Positions 51,128 to 62,548 of a stretch of DNA of 64,000 nt are shown here, piece after piece (positions within the stretch are counted from its first letter, which is position 1; each line of letters opens with the position of its first letter). This DNA comes from Oreohelix idahoensis (lineage: Eukaryota; Mollusca; Gastropoda; Stylommatophora; Oreohelicidae): positions 72,001 through 136,000 of the forward strand of contig JAMPIV010008073.1 in the NCBI GenBank assembly GCA_024509875.1, read 5' to 3'. Under the pieces are notes generated by a model that was given only the letters and a program-made list of their open reading frames with translations, was not told the DNA's origin and did no database searches. The translations under genes were made by a program, and so were the position numbers.

Positions 51128-51420
51128 CCGGTTCATTTGCCTGTTCTATTGTATTGCTCTGAAACATGGAACAGTTGGGCGACCGCAGCTAAGTTTCAAA
51201 TATGTGTGCAAGAAACACATGAGGGCACTGGACATAGATCCAGCAACCTGTGAGGATGAAGCTGCCGATCGCACCAAGTGGCGATGCTATCTACGACTCC
51301 ACCTCAGATTGGGTGAAAATAAGCTCTCAAAGCAAGCAGAAGAGAGGAGACAACGCCGAAAGGAACACCAGGAAAATAAGCAGCTCAGGGCTGTCACCTC
51401 AGGGGTGCATTCCCATAGTC
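51128..51420 (+). pseudogene. LINE reverse-transcriptase C-terminal fragment
   Basis: 51143-51175 reads VLLYCSETWN, the conserved C-terminal RT motif of many LINE polyproteins (usually LLYGSETW). From 51180 the frame reads RPQLSFKYVCKKHMRALDID, then AADRTKWR and AEERRQRRKEHQ, matching the usual LINE C-terminus (GRPKLRFKDVCKRDLK-like, AADR..W, basic end). The sequence between the two motifs is missing, so this is an internally deleted relic. Downstream codons to 51602 are not conserved LINE sequence. Confidence 0.7.
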
Positions 51421-51793
51421 AGTTATGGCTGAAGGGGCTATTATTATTATTATTTGCCACGGATAGCGCGCTCTCTAGCAACTCTGCCACTGGGATACTC
51501 AGTCTCGTATTTAATTCTGATACATTGTCTGATCTTTTTTTATTTTACATGCACTTCAAATCTTGTTCGTTTACTATCGCAATCATCGTCATGGAGACAT
51601 AGAGGAAGAATTAAACAAGAACAACAACGAACGAGCTATTCGTTGATCAATAACAATTCTCTTGTCTATAAATCAAATTTGAATTACCGTAATTACACCA
51701 AATAATGACAGTCGTAAACAAGGTCAAGGAGATATGAGTTTACAGAAACACGTTAAGAATTTATAAACAGCTGAACGTGTTAGCGAGGATATT
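51421..51793. other. Non-coding spacer
   Basis: Short (ATT)n at 51440-51460 and AT-rich sequence; nothing further recognised. Confidence 0.6.
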
Positions 51794-52096
51794 TCCGATC
51801 GAGGTTTTTTTTTTCCTTTTCTAACCAGCGGCACTCGAGCTTTCCAGCTCTTTTGGCCCAATGACATGTAATTGCGAGGCTGGGGGGTCAGTGGACTTTC
51901 CTTCCAACCCGGTCAGGAGCTTCGCACCTTCCCATCCACACGGGATTTATGTGCAGGAGCCGTTCAGGTTATTCAGTCAAATTTCCGGTCGTAAACATTC
52001 CTTCAAACACTGACGCCCGGGTCTGAACCATGAAAACCTGGTCGCCAGTACAACGCCGTAGCCATTACACCAGCGCGGCTCCCTCCGATCGAGGTT
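51794..52096 (-). mobile_element. SINE, inverted copy of 50531-50810
   Basis: Minus-strand SINE body about 51805-52083, flanked by an 11-13-bp target duplication tccgatcgagg(tt) at 51794-51806 and 52084-52096. Its A-rich tail is at the left (tttttttttcc) and the ggagccgcgctgg head at the right. A few substitutions separate it from the other copy. Confidence 0.92.
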
Positions 52097-52232
52097 AAAG
52101 TGCAGCAAGAAATAGTCAAGTGACTTTACAAGTTCTTTACAACGCATTCTGAGCTGACATTGTAAAACACGTGATACATTTGTGACCATGAGGCGTCATT
52201 TAAAGGCTAGGTATAAATGCAACAAAACAGAC

Positions 52233-52699
52233 ATTGTTGGAGGGACAGCCACTGTTGGAGGGACAGACACTGTTGGAGGGACAGACACTGTTGGAGGGAC
52301 AGACACTGTTGGAGGGACAGACACTGTTGGAGGGACAGACACTGTTGGGGGGACAGACACTGTTGGAGGGACAGCCACTGTTGAGGGACAGACACTGTTG
52401 GAGGGACAGACACTGTTGGAGGGACAGCCACTGTTGGAGGGACAGACACTGTTGGAGGGACAGACACTGTTGGAGGGACAGACACTGTTGGAAGGACAGA
52501 CACTGTTGGAGGGACAGACACTGTTGGGGGGACAGATACTGTTGGAGGGACAGACACTGTTGGAGGGACAGCCACTGTTGGAGGGACAGCCACTGTTGGA
52601 GGGACAGCCACTGTTGGAGGGACAGACACTGTTGGAGGGACAGCCACTGTTGGAGGGACAGACACTGTTGGAGGGACAGCCACTGTTGGAGGGACAGCC
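52233..52699 (+). repeat. 18-bp minisatellite
   Basis: About 26 tandem units of actgttggagggacag(a/c)c. Eight units precede one 17-bp unit (near 52376-52392) that lost a G, then 17 more. Variants are mainly acagac/acagcc and occasional ggggg. It is open in several frames only because the unit length is divisible by three; not a gene. Confidence 0.97.
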
Positions 52700-52797
52700 A
52701 TGGATTTAAAAAAAAGGCTAGAGGAGTTTGCATTGGTTTGGGAAATACATGAGGATTAGAAGCAATCAAGGCCAACAAAACAATCAGAATCTTCAAC

Positions 52798-52983
52798 CAG
52801 TGCCGTCTCAAGGCATGGGCACACTGGGCAGTGCCCAGGGTCCCCACGATTCTACGCGGCTCATGCTGGGATGCTGCCGTATTGTTCATAAGACATCATT
52901 TTTATTCCCGTGGGTGGGCAGGGCTGGTAGGGGCCGAGTGCATTGCTTTGCCCAGGGCCTACAATGCTGTTAAGACGCCCCTG
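52798..52983. mobile_element. hAT-like MITE inserted in the LINE fragment
   Basis: 186 bp with imperfect terminal inverted repeats cagtgccgtctcaa and ttaagacgcccctg. It is flanked by a degraded 8-bp duplication, tcttcaac (52790-52797) and tcttcagt (52984-52991); 8 bp is the hAT target size. It has no coding capacity, so it was moved in trans. Confidence 0.7.
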
Positions 52984-53149
52984 TCTTCAGTTCAATGCCA
53001 AGTCCTATTGTATGGCTCTGAAAAATGGGGAGCAACACAAACAACAACCAAAAAGCTACAGATTCATAGATGGGTGATTGCGTAGAATAGAAAAGTTGAA
53101 GTGGCATGACAAGATGACTAATGTGGAATTGATGACAAGAACCATAGGA

Positions 53150-53746
53150 GCGCCAGTGGAACATGAGATGACAAGAACCAAAGAAGCGCCAGTGGAACAT
53201 GAGATGACAAGAACCATAGAAGCGCGAATGGAACATATGATGAGAAGAACCATAGAAGCACCAGTGGAACATGAGATGACAAGAACCAAAGAAGCGCCAG
53301 TGGAACATGAGATGACAAGAACCAAAGAAGCGCCAGTGGAACATGAGATGACAAGAACCAAAGAAGCGCCAGTGGAACATGAGATGACAAGAACCATAGA
53401 AGCGCCAGTGGAACATGAGATGACAAGAACCATAGAAGCGCCAGTGGAACATGAGATGACAAGAACCATAGAAGCGCCAGTGGAACATGAGATGACAAGA
53501 ACCAAAGAAGCGCCAGTGGAACATGAGATGACAAGAACCAAAGAAGCGCCAGTGGAACATGAGATGACAAGAACCATAGAAGCGCCAGTGGAACATGAGA
53601 TGACAAGAACCAAAGAAGCGCCAGTGGAACATGAGATGACAAGAACCAAAGAAGCGCCAGTGGAACATGAGATGACAAGAACCAAAGAAGCGCCAGTGGA
53701 ACATGAGATGACAAGAACCATAGAAGCGCCAGTGGAACATGAGATG
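53150..53746 (+). repeat. 36-bp minisatellite encoding a 12-residue repeat
   Basis: Sixteen full units plus a partial one, encoding APVEHEMTRT(K/I)E. The third unit is diverged (ARMEHMMRRTIE). The K/I difference is caa versus cat (accaaagaa / accatagaa). The frame is intact across all units and joins LINE codons on both sides, so the array arose by expansion of LINE sequence. Confidence 0.96.
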
Positions 53747-53785
53747 AGAAGGAGATGCTGGAGATGGATAGGACACACATTGCCC

Positions 53786-55600
53786 TTCACCTTTCCATAA
53801 GTTGTTTTAGTTTACCTCTATTTCTCCTACCCTGGGGATTGAAGAATACGATAATGCTCTCAACAAGTTTTCCCAGTGTGTCCAATTCATCGCCAGCTTC
53901 TTCTTCTCATTTATTACTCCTCTGACATTTAAAGGCGCTTCACAAATGTGGCAGTTAAAGAGAGAGGAGTGGGGAAAAAATTCGAAGGCAAAGTTTAAAG
54001 GCCCTGTACAAATGGAACGGTTTTCTGAGGCGAAATTTAAAGGCGCGGTACAAAAAAGAACAACGGTGTATGAAAAAAAATTTAAGAACATTGTAAAAAA
54101 AATAGCATCAGTCTGTGGTCAGATTAAAAAAATTAAAAAATTTCTGCCTAATTGAAACATTACAGTCCGAGACGAGAATAACAATTGAAACATAATAGTA
54201 TGAGGAGAGAAGAATTTGAAACATTACAATCTGAGGAGAGATTTCAAAATATATTATCAAACGAATGACATTGTCTGAAACTATTGTAGAAGAGATATGT
54301 ATGTTGGATGTCTTTCACTTAAAAATAGTTTTCTACACTCGAAAAAGAAGCTACTAATTGACTACATATGATGTGACAGGATGGGGCGACCCTTCTCGAT
54401 CTCTGTTTCACTACGGCTGTATCAGTTACATTTTTGTACCTATTTTTATTGCGTGCTTTCAATTGTCGCACTTTCTTTCTTTCTTTCTCTGCTATGTGTA
54501 GCAGATATTTTGTATTTTCCTTCTTACACACCTCTCAGAGATAAGCCATCATGTCTGTTTGTTACTCGTCCCTTCCCTGAACATTTGCAGGAGCGGCTGA
54601 GATAATATTATTGACCACCATGTTGGTTAATATCGGTAGCGGCCGACATCAGACATCAGCTTAACACTTAATCGTCCAGCGAATGTATTTAATTGCTGAT
54701 AATCCAGACTACGCTCGTCGCAAAGCTGGTAATACAGGATGACACATGTTGGACAGACAGGACTGACAAGATTACTTTAGATAGTAGTAAGATGTTATAT
54801 CTTACACACATTGTCGTGTGAGTTTACCAATATGTCTGTGAGTTCGTACACAAGGGATCAGATATTTTCATGCCATATATGGGCGAGGTGACCTCTGCCT
54901 TACGTTCAAAATTTTAACATGTCAGGAATATTGTTAAATCGCCCCCCCCCCCTCCCCAACAAGCATGTTTGAAAATGATTGGAGCTTTTGAGTTGCTCCA
55001 TAACAAACAGATGCGGGGGGTGGGACAGAAATATAACCTGACACGCTACAGTGTTAAGACACTGTGAGATTCACGCTTGCCAAGACAAAACCAGACCCTG
55101 CCAGAGTAAAGCATAGAATTCAGATTTCCATTTATCAGATCGGACTTTGTGGGATAATATTGAAGGACTTACATAGCCCAGGAAAACCATTTTAATAAGG
55201 AAGGCTGAGGAAACTGAAGCACACGGAGTCATAGAGATAATTATCTTAATAGTAACGACCCCAGTACACGTGTAAGAGGCCAAATAAAGTGCCTTAACTT
55301 CATTCATCTGAGCAAAACGTCTGTGACCCAGGATTAGAGTCAGTTGTCATTTTACATTCTATATTTTTCATTACTAACAAGTGAACTAATATGTATATAT
55401 TACCATGTGAATATTAATGTTTGAAAATCGGTAGTGGATGTCCAAGTCATTTGTGGCTGCAACTTCAGCGTATAGAATAATGGTTTCATGAACCACCACT
55501 GCAAGGACTGGTGACTGCTTTATTGCTAGCTCCTTGCAGAGAACTAAAGGCATAAGGTAGTCCCAAGTTCCACATAGAGCAGGGAGGGAAAGATGAAAGA
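53786..55600. other. Non-coding region with short degenerate tandem repeats
   Basis: 53928-54100 has about three diverged units containing aaatttaaaggc(g/c)c.gtacaaa. 54160-54235 has about three units of ttgaaacattacaatctgaggagag. The remainder has no recognisable gene; a C-run is at 54944-54953. Confidence 0.55.
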
Positions 55601-56750
55601 AATGATGTACATTCTAAGTATAATAATTACAGTTTCAAACCAGTGTAAATGTCTATGTAAGCATATTCAATTTAAAGTAAATGAAAGTTTCAAACTTTTC
55701 AATCAGTGAAAATGTAAATGAAAACAGATTCAGTTTATATTGTGAGCATTTTTCAAACAGTGGAGATGTAAATGTAAACATATTCTACCTGTACTATTAA
55801 CATTTTCATTTAAATGTAAAATAAGGATAAAGCTATTCAATTTTAATGTAAAGAAAGTTTCTCTCGAGGGATTAAGTTTAATTCTCATCGAGGGTAAATT
55901 CTGAGATAGATGGGATGGTAGAATAGGAGAAAGGGGACACATACGTATGTGTCGGGAAACGCAATACTCGGGAGAGCGTTTCGTTTCTATTCTTTTACCA
56001 TAGTTGTTGGTGGTAGAACCAGTGAAGGTACTAATCTCTGGAACAAAGTGAAGGTAGAAGTGAACTGACGTAAAAACGCGGGACCAGCTTGGCAGTTACT
56101 CCTTGATTGTTCTGGGAACGGGTTGCACCTTAAGCTTAACCAGAGACGTGAGAACTCCAGTGACCTACCTGCACAGAACCCATCAGCGGGAGCAGAAACT
56201 ACTATTGGCAGCTAAGTGAAACCTTTACGCTGCCAAAGTGAACTTTTTCATAAAACCTACTATCATTCAATGATGAACATTTTCTTTTAAACTATTCAAT
56301 TATTTTTACCCTTGTTAAAACTAAACGATTATTAAATCTGTTATTTTTTAATGTACAAATTTAACTTCAATTTAATCATTTTAAATGTACTGCCTGTTTG
56401 TCTCAGTCAATTTACTAAACACACTCTAAACAGAGCTACACCTGAATAATAAGAATTCCACTGAGTAAATCAGAGGTGGGGGCTTAACAAGCTGAAACTA
56501 ATAATTGCTTAATCCTTCACAAAAGTTGTCGGCAGTTCATAGAATTAAAGTGCTCAGCCAACGCAGCATTGATTCGCTTTTCTGAATATCTTGTGAACAC
56601 CAACGTGGGATAGAAGCGTCATTACCCTTCTATCTACAACTCTGCCAAGAGTAATCGTGTGCGAAGGTACACACCTTTGACGACCCACTTTAGATACTCT
56701 TGAGTTTTGGCCACCGTTGGACCACTACTGCAAAGCAGGTGAGGCAAAAC
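55601..56750. other. Non-coding region with diverged ~55-60-bp repeats and a palindrome
   Basis: 55630-55800 contains roughly three units with agtg(t/a)aaatgtaaatg...catattcaattta...gtttcaaac. A perfect 18-bp palindrome gacacatacgtatgtgtc is at 55936-55953. No ORF of note. Confidence 0.5.
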
Positions 56751-56751
56751 C

Positions 56752-57225
56752 GTCACATATGAAATGAAAGCCACCAGTTGACCCCCTATGAAAAAATCCA
56801 CGTATTGACTATATATGAAATAAAAGCCACCAGTTGACTACATATGACATAAAAGCCACAGATTGTCTAAGTATCAAATAAGAAACATGGTTTATTTACA
56901 CATGAAATAAAAGTCATAGATTATATACACATGAAATAAAAGTAATAGATTATCTACTCATGAAATAAAATGCGTGGATTGTGTGTACACAGGAAATGGT
57001 TGAAATTTATTACTGTCTACACATGAAATAAAAGACAGGGATTGCTACACACATATTTAAAAAAACATGGATCATCAATACAACAAATAAATGACAAGAT
57101 GACATAAATCACAGTTAAGAACTTTCTACACATCTAAACGTTAAATAAAAACTGGGCTGTATAAAAATGAAGTAAAAGTGACAGGTTCTGTATATTTTAC
57201 ATAATAGGCAGTTCATTCATCCATA
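56752..57225. repeat. Degenerate ~30-bp satellite
   Basis: Repeated phrase close to acatgaaataaaagtcatagattatct, about 12-15 times with strong divergence. Two further relatives lie at 57885-57960. The best-preserved units are near 56900-56970. Confidence 0.75.
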
Positions 57226-57252
57226 CATTTAATAATAGTCGGGCTTACACAA

Positions 57253-57306
57253 ACACACGCACACAGACACACACACACACACACGCATACAAACACACTC
57301 ACACGC
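57253..57306. repeat. (CA)n-rich microsatellite
   Basis: cacacacgcacacagacacac-type run with G and T interruptions. Confidence 0.9.
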
Positions 57307-57406
57307 AAGTAAATATTCAAACGCATGTCACGGACTGGCTACAAAGAAATATCCAAGACCATAATTCCCTCCGTAAGGTACTTCGGTCTGTCGGTCTGTC
57401 ACACTT

Positions 57407-57565
57407 TGCACACCGTCATTTGCGCACTTTTTTCTATTTTCGAGAGAGTGCATTAACTTTCGACCACAGCTAAGGGGGTGCAACTGTGGTTGAAAGTTAG
57501 ACAATAATTGTATCGTTTCCCCTTATATGTACTCTCCAGAAAATAGAAAAGTGTGACGGTGTGCA
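57407..57565. mobile_element. Palindromic foldback element (MITE-like)
   Basis: 159 bp beginning tgcacaccgtca (57407-57418) and ending tgacggtgtgca (57554-57565), perfect 12-bp terminal inverted repeats. Further complementary pairs lie inside: ctattttc with gaaaatag, and aactttcgaccacag with ctgtggttgaaagtt. The whole element can fold into an imperfect hairpin. No target duplication identified. Confidence 0.65.
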
Positions 57566-58510
57566 TTAAATCAGCAGACGATCAAGATACTCTTCTGTCC
57601 AGTTTCATTCGGGAAACGGATTTAACTCATCATTTTTCTTTAAAATAACTTAAAATTTAAGTTTTTTTTTATTGTTTCTTCGAGACAACATTTTAATTTA
57701 AAGTATTGCAGACGTATTATTATGGATCAAACTGATACGATGGCTAAAAGGAAGAGACGATAGCGTCATTCACAGCGAGCAAGCGAGACTATAGAAGAAA
57801 CAGCAATGTAATACGTGTAACAGAAACAACACACTATAATTAAAAACCTGCCAATTTCGGCGGGCTGTTGCTAGTTCAGTTCACAGATATGAATTATCTA
57901 TACATCGAATAAAAGCCTCTAAGTAAAAATGGCGCCATTATGTCTATATTAAATAAAATGTGTATGATGTCAACGCAAATTTAAAAAAAATAAAATAAAT
58001 AATAATAATAATAATAAATTAATAACAGCCAAGAACTGGTTTGTCAGCACATAAAATAAGTACCGACCTGTCTACAAAAAAAAAAAAAAAAAAAATTGGT
58101 AGCCTCCACTTTGAAAAAACAAAGCAAATAGAATAAAGCAAAAAAAAAAAAATTTCTATTGATTGCTTTTTTATGTTTGTCTCAAAAGACGTAGCAGTTA
58201 ACATGACCGGAAACGACGTCGAAATATGACAGGAAAACGGGATAAAATATATTGTCGGAGCAAGCCAGCATTATGGGGATTCTCTGTTTGTTGTGTAGGC
58301 GGGATTAGTAGTTGAATGCAAGAGCTGAATTAAGCTACTCAGGTTATTTAACTTTGCCATTTTGACATTTTCAAAATACATGATACATTTTTTAAATTTT
58401 TTTAATGAAAGAAAAAAAAAGCAAAGACGAGGAACTAGAAGGTCCTAGGTAGATCCGGAAGTTTCTGAGGAGGCAAGGAAGAACAGGATTACGGCCCGCT
58501 ACGCGATTTA
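57566..58510. other. Non-coding AT-rich region
   Basis: Contains (AAT)n at 57990-58018 and long A/T homopolymers at 58077-58096 and 58139-58151. No supported gene. Confidence 0.6.
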
Positions 58511-58660
58511 TATAGAGCAACCCTGAAAGGTTAAAGGTGGTCGGCGTGATGCTGACCACATGACCCATAGTGTGCCGTATGGTCAAGAAAATATGGCCCT
58601 GACACCATATTCCCAATATGTCTCAATGGGCAAGTAACGGGATCCTTTACTATTTCTTTA
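58511..58660 (+). mobile_element. SINE 3' fragment
   Basis: Matches 41052-41190 of the SINE in element B (gagcaac..tg..aaggttaa...gaccacat...caccatattcccaatatg...taacgg..tcctttac). The tRNA head is missing; it is an older, 5'-truncated copy. Confidence 0.8.
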
Positions 58661-59316
58661 CCTTACTGACTTAAATGAAGTTGTGCAACGGGCTGATAAC
58701 CTCATTATGTAAAACGAGTTGTTACATAAACTATGGATGCAAGAGCATTCGGTGAAAGCTTTTTTTTTTTGAAAAGAGGTCAGTTGTTGTTTAACTACGA
58801 CTGTTTATCTTCTCGCTCTTTTGCAGCCAATATCAAGTAAAAGGGGTTAGTACAAAACGCGGACAATATAAGAAGTGAATATAGAAAGTGAATAATATTA
58901 TATGAAACAAAATAACATAAATGAATATCTCGAGTTAATCAATGCTGAATCAACAAACAGGTTTAGACGGATGGAAAGAGGACGGAAAACTGAGGCAATG
59001 GAAATTTATAAATTATAGACTGAACCCGCCAGGCACAGAGAAAATACTGAAAAGAGTATCAGAATCGACTCACACTATGAAGAAAGAATTGCCTTTTTGA
59101 CTAAAACTGTGACGAAATAATGGTTTCTATAGAGACCGTTGTAAAGTTTGCTTGCACACACTGTTACTGTAAAATGTCAGTCTGTAAAGAAGTATCAGTT
59201 GTATACTGTAAACCTTCTGTAAAGTGTGGTGTGTTCTTTTTCTTCTGTAAAGCTCCACTATCAATCACAGTAGCATGTTGTTTGTGGTGCCACTACTGTA
59301 TGTGTCCATGGTAGTG
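58661..59316. other. Non-coding region
   Basis: AT-rich. 59120-59311 can be read as a Cys-rich 64-codon frame, but it rests on a degenerate ctgtaaag repeat and has no support as a gene. Confidence 0.5.
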
Positions 59317-59450
59317 TACAGAGTTGTCGAGATCAGGCATGCTCCAGTCTACCCAGCTGTAAATGGGTAACTCACCCTAGTCCTAAGTTAGGGAAGGCAA
59401 AGGCAGCTGTAAACAGTAGTTTCCCTCTAAGGCTCCAGGGGAAGCAGGCC
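59317..59450 (+). mobile_element. SINE fragment sharing the central domain
   Basis: cagtctacccagctgtaaatgggtaac followed by gggaaggcaaaggcagctg aligns with the centre of the SINE at 31190. The tRNA-like head is not recognisable. Confidence 0.65.
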
Positions 59451-59459
59451 CTAAACTTG

Positions 59460-60363
59460 GTCACTTCAACCGACGCAGGATGGTGTAGATATGGGTAGAA
59501 GTATAGAGTGTGTTTACCGCGAATGGTGTACTGTTCGTGTTCTGACCAATCTAAACACTCATTCACTTGTGTCTACAAGGCACCAATGCAGACTGCTGGA
59601 ATCTTTGTTTACACAGTTTATTTGGACGCTCACACTGGGACATAACGAGTAAATCATGGGTATGTTGACATATCAATTTGCAGGCATACATAGTAGATCC
59701 TATGTCATGGCACATTCATAAATAATAGGTAGTACATCAATGGCCGCACCCCCTATCTGACTAAGCGCGTCAGTGAAGGCGGATCGGTAAGTAACTAAAG
59801 TTGCTTTATATTCACAGTTTATCATATTGTGAAACCACGATAAGGGGTTTCTTTCCAAATTGAGATCTCCTTGCCACTGTCCGAATAATAAGATACATGC
59901 CCCGTTCTTTAGACAGTGATCCAAAAAATGCGAAGACAGGAATGTAACATGGCCGCCTACCTGAGTTGTCGCTCACTCGCTCACAGGAGGATATATATAT
60001 AAGCCAAAGTTAATTTGCAATACATATGCATAATTTCATAAAGTTCCTCCATACAGATCTACCGTAATCCAGTTACCTCACGTAGACATAATTACAGTAT
60101 GGAGCCTGTCATCTCCGTCGATACAAATTTGACCCTAGCGTTGCGAAGCACAAAATTCCCGCTAGGCCTAACCGACCTGAGATCATCAAAACAGGGACTG
60201 GAATTACCTGGAGTCCGAATCATACATGGCACCGTACATTAGGAAAGTCTCTAACACAACTCTAGTAGAGACACAATCTCCTATAGAAGAAAAACTACTT
60301 CGTAAACCATTTTTACTGAAGAATATACCAGCCCTGGAAAAATGCGTACCCGCCATTGTCACG
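59460..60363 (-). repeat. Old partial LTR of the element B family
   Basis: Diverged but colinear with element B LTR sequence in the same orientation (minus). Shared blocks include accgcgaatggtg, ccacgata-ggggttt, gagatctcc, cactgtccg, gacagtgatcca, gagatcatcaaaa and attacctggagtccgaat. The right part of the LTR is missing beyond about 60360, where a new LTR appears to start. The left end is lost near the SINE fragment. Confidence 0.8.
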
Positions 60364-62036
60364 TGTTAAGGTATTTTATTGGCATGGTCTGCTAGAGGTT
60401 AACAGCATAAGATTAATAGGTGACTACGTTTAATATAATGTAAATAATTGTTAGTTTCGCCAGACGTCTAATCTCATTGTCGGCCGTTGGATGTCCCAAC
60501 CGCGCGTACATATAGTTACGACGTTCTGACTATAGTGTTGCATATTATTGGACCAGGACTATAATGCATGGATAGCATTTATGATGTATGATTCAATTCT
60601 AATATATAATGTTTTCATAATCAACCTCCATGGACTGTCTACTGTTTGAAATGTATATTAAAAATTGTGTGGACTCGAGAAGAGACTTATCACGTTCATT
60701 GAAGTTACAAATTCAACAATTATGATACTGAGTTCAAACCTTGTGACAGACAGAAAGTATTAACTCACATTCGCGTAACTATTCCAACAATAGCACGATC
60801 AAGAATTAATGAATCAAATGACCAGAACTAAGAAGCTTATTGAATCAATGAGAACGGTGGCTTTCCACAACGACCACTGAAATAGAAGACGGGGCCGCAA
60901 CAACAATAAAAGAAGTGAATCGTATAAAGCCCCGCAACAAAGTGGTTGCCATTGCTGGGGAACGAAGGAAGAAAGAAATTTTTCTTGTTTACATACTTTC
61001 ACGGACTGTTTACGATTACAAGAAAACGTTCAAGTCACATGATTCCGAACATGACGTGGCTTGTGTAACTATGCAAAAATCAGTGACGTCACAATATTCC
61101 GTGTACAAGCCAACGATCGAAGGACGATGCCAGCTCACCTAATGTTTCATTCAAGAATGCAACTTCTCAGTAGATCATAGGATTGAAAAGACATTATTTA
61201 CCAACAAGGAGCAAACAGTCCTATCCTCTAGTCTAGGCCGTTGGTGAAGATCGCATCGGACGACGGGTTAAAAGATAAGTCTCAGTTCGTGACTGTTGTC
61301 ATTCATAAGAAACATCACTGAGTCTAATTCACATTCTGCAGGCATGTCCGTTCTATATATTTTATATGCACGTTATATTTGTTTTCATTGTTTGTGCTGT
61401 GCCTAATTTGTGGGAGGTTGGAGTGGAGATTCAGAATGAATAAATTATGGCTCTACGGATTGCCGATATTCATTCTGAACGGTCTTTAGGGTAGTGAATT
61501 AAATCGCATTTCGCGGAGAACGCGTCGATGACATTTCCGGGGCTTGTTTCGTTCGGGACTGCATTTAATTCACAGTATATGTTAGATGTCTAGTTTGGTG
61601 AAATAATCGGTGTATTTTATCGTATTCAGTTTAAATTCTATTTAGTTTGGTAACAATGTTAGTAATCTATCTTGTTCTTTCTGATCTTGCTATTATTCAG
61701 TTCATTTTTTTTTGTATAACCGTCAATGAGTCCATGTTTGCGTCATTAATTTTTGTGTACGCAGATTTAACTCTATATTCAGTTAACCTTCACCCTACTC
61801 TATATTTCCGGTTTGCAGATTTGGTTTCATAATATCAATTTTTATTGTAGAAACGTCTTGTTTCGTGATAATATGGTTTGTTTATCCTTGGTTTACCCAT
61901 CGTATCGTATGTCCTCATTTCATCTGTTCATGATTTAACACTAATAATATAATTTCTTGCTTAATAAGAGTGTATATGAATATAATTAAAATTTAATGAC
62001 TTTTAAGGAGAATTAGGGACTTTGCACCAATTTGCA
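60364..62036 (+). repeat. Probable 5' LTR of element D
   Basis: The right end is supported by ...tttgca followed by one base and TGGTAGTCC, the layout of elements A and B. The left end is inferred from TGTTAAGG at 60364, exactly where the older minus-strand LTR stops aligning. That would be about 1.67 kb, close to the 1.45-1.65 kb of its relatives. The second LTR lies outside the window, so the limits are provisional. Confidence 0.5.
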
Positions 62037-62037
62037 G

Positions 62038-62055
62038 TGGTAGTCCAAGAAATGG
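62038..62055 (+). promoter_or_regulatory. Primer-binding site of element D
   Basis: TGGTAGTCCAAGAAATGG, one base after tttgca. The first nine bases differ from the A/B site in one position, so the same or a related tRNA primer is likely. Confidence 0.55.
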
Positions 62056-62548
62056 GCGATGCACTTTATAGCTCATGATTAAGGCATAATATAATAATAA
62101 TATATATTTATAAAATAATTTGACTTTTTAGTCTGTCCTGCATATAAAGGACATAGTGTATATTATTTGGTACATTTTTTCCATTACTAAATGATTTACT
62201 TAGCACATATCACTGACTGAATGATATAATACTTGAGGAATAATACTATTTATTATTAGGTGCATGATAGTAATTCAGCACCCGAAATAGATAAATATCA
62301 TAACTATTTATGATATATTAACGAGTATATATGTAATATTTTCCCAACATAGTATGTCTATGTATGGAATCTACAAATAATAGTTAGATAATATTACAAT
62401 TTAATTAATTAAATTGAACATTCCCAGATTAAGTTCAATAATATTATGATTGTTTATATCGACTATTCATAAATTGAATAAGTATAATAATTACTTAAAA
62501 TTTATTGGTGATTATTACATAACCATTACGTACAATATTAACGTCAAG
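62056..62548 (+). other. Untranslated leader of element D
   Basis: AT-rich, no ORF. The TCCCA/TGGGA hairpin of A and B is not present. A different short pairing, ttgaac with gttcaa around 62416-62440, is possible. Confidence 0.5.

Larger units (their letters stand above)
52760..53785 (+). pseudogene. LINE RT C-terminal fragment with inserted MITE and in-frame minisatellite
   Basis: Conserved LINE text appears in pieces: KTIRIFN (about 52777-52797), then after the MITE SSVQCQVLLYGSEKW and TTTKKLQ (52984-53065). KLKWHDKMTNVELMTRT (53093-53143) and RRRCWRWIGHTL (53747-53782) follow. Known LINEs read LLYGSETW..TT.....Q..., then W.D....N..L..RT...P.E.EI.RRRW.W.GHTLR, so the order is right. One frameshift or deletion lies between KLQ and KLKW. 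Between RT and RRRCW the 36-bp unit has been amplified. Confidence 0.75.

Noticed and set aside
52182..52889. Open frames on both strands across the 18-bp minisatellite
   Set aside because: Unit length divisible by three keeps several frames open. No homology outside the repeat.
53056..53790. Minus-strand frames across the 36-bp array
   Set aside because: Shadows of the plus-strand LINE-derived repeat.
55936..55953. Perfect 18-bp palindrome as an operator or origin
   Set aside because: Single occurrence, no gene context; could be chance in AT-rich DNA.
57245..57310. CRISPR-like or regulatory array
   Set aside because: Only a CA-rich microsatellite; there are no spacers of constant length anywhere in the window.
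59120..59314. Cys-rich 64-codon frame that could be read as a small secreted peptide
   Set aside because: The Cys codons arise from a degenerate ctgtaaag repeat; no signal peptide, no conserved spacing, no second copy.
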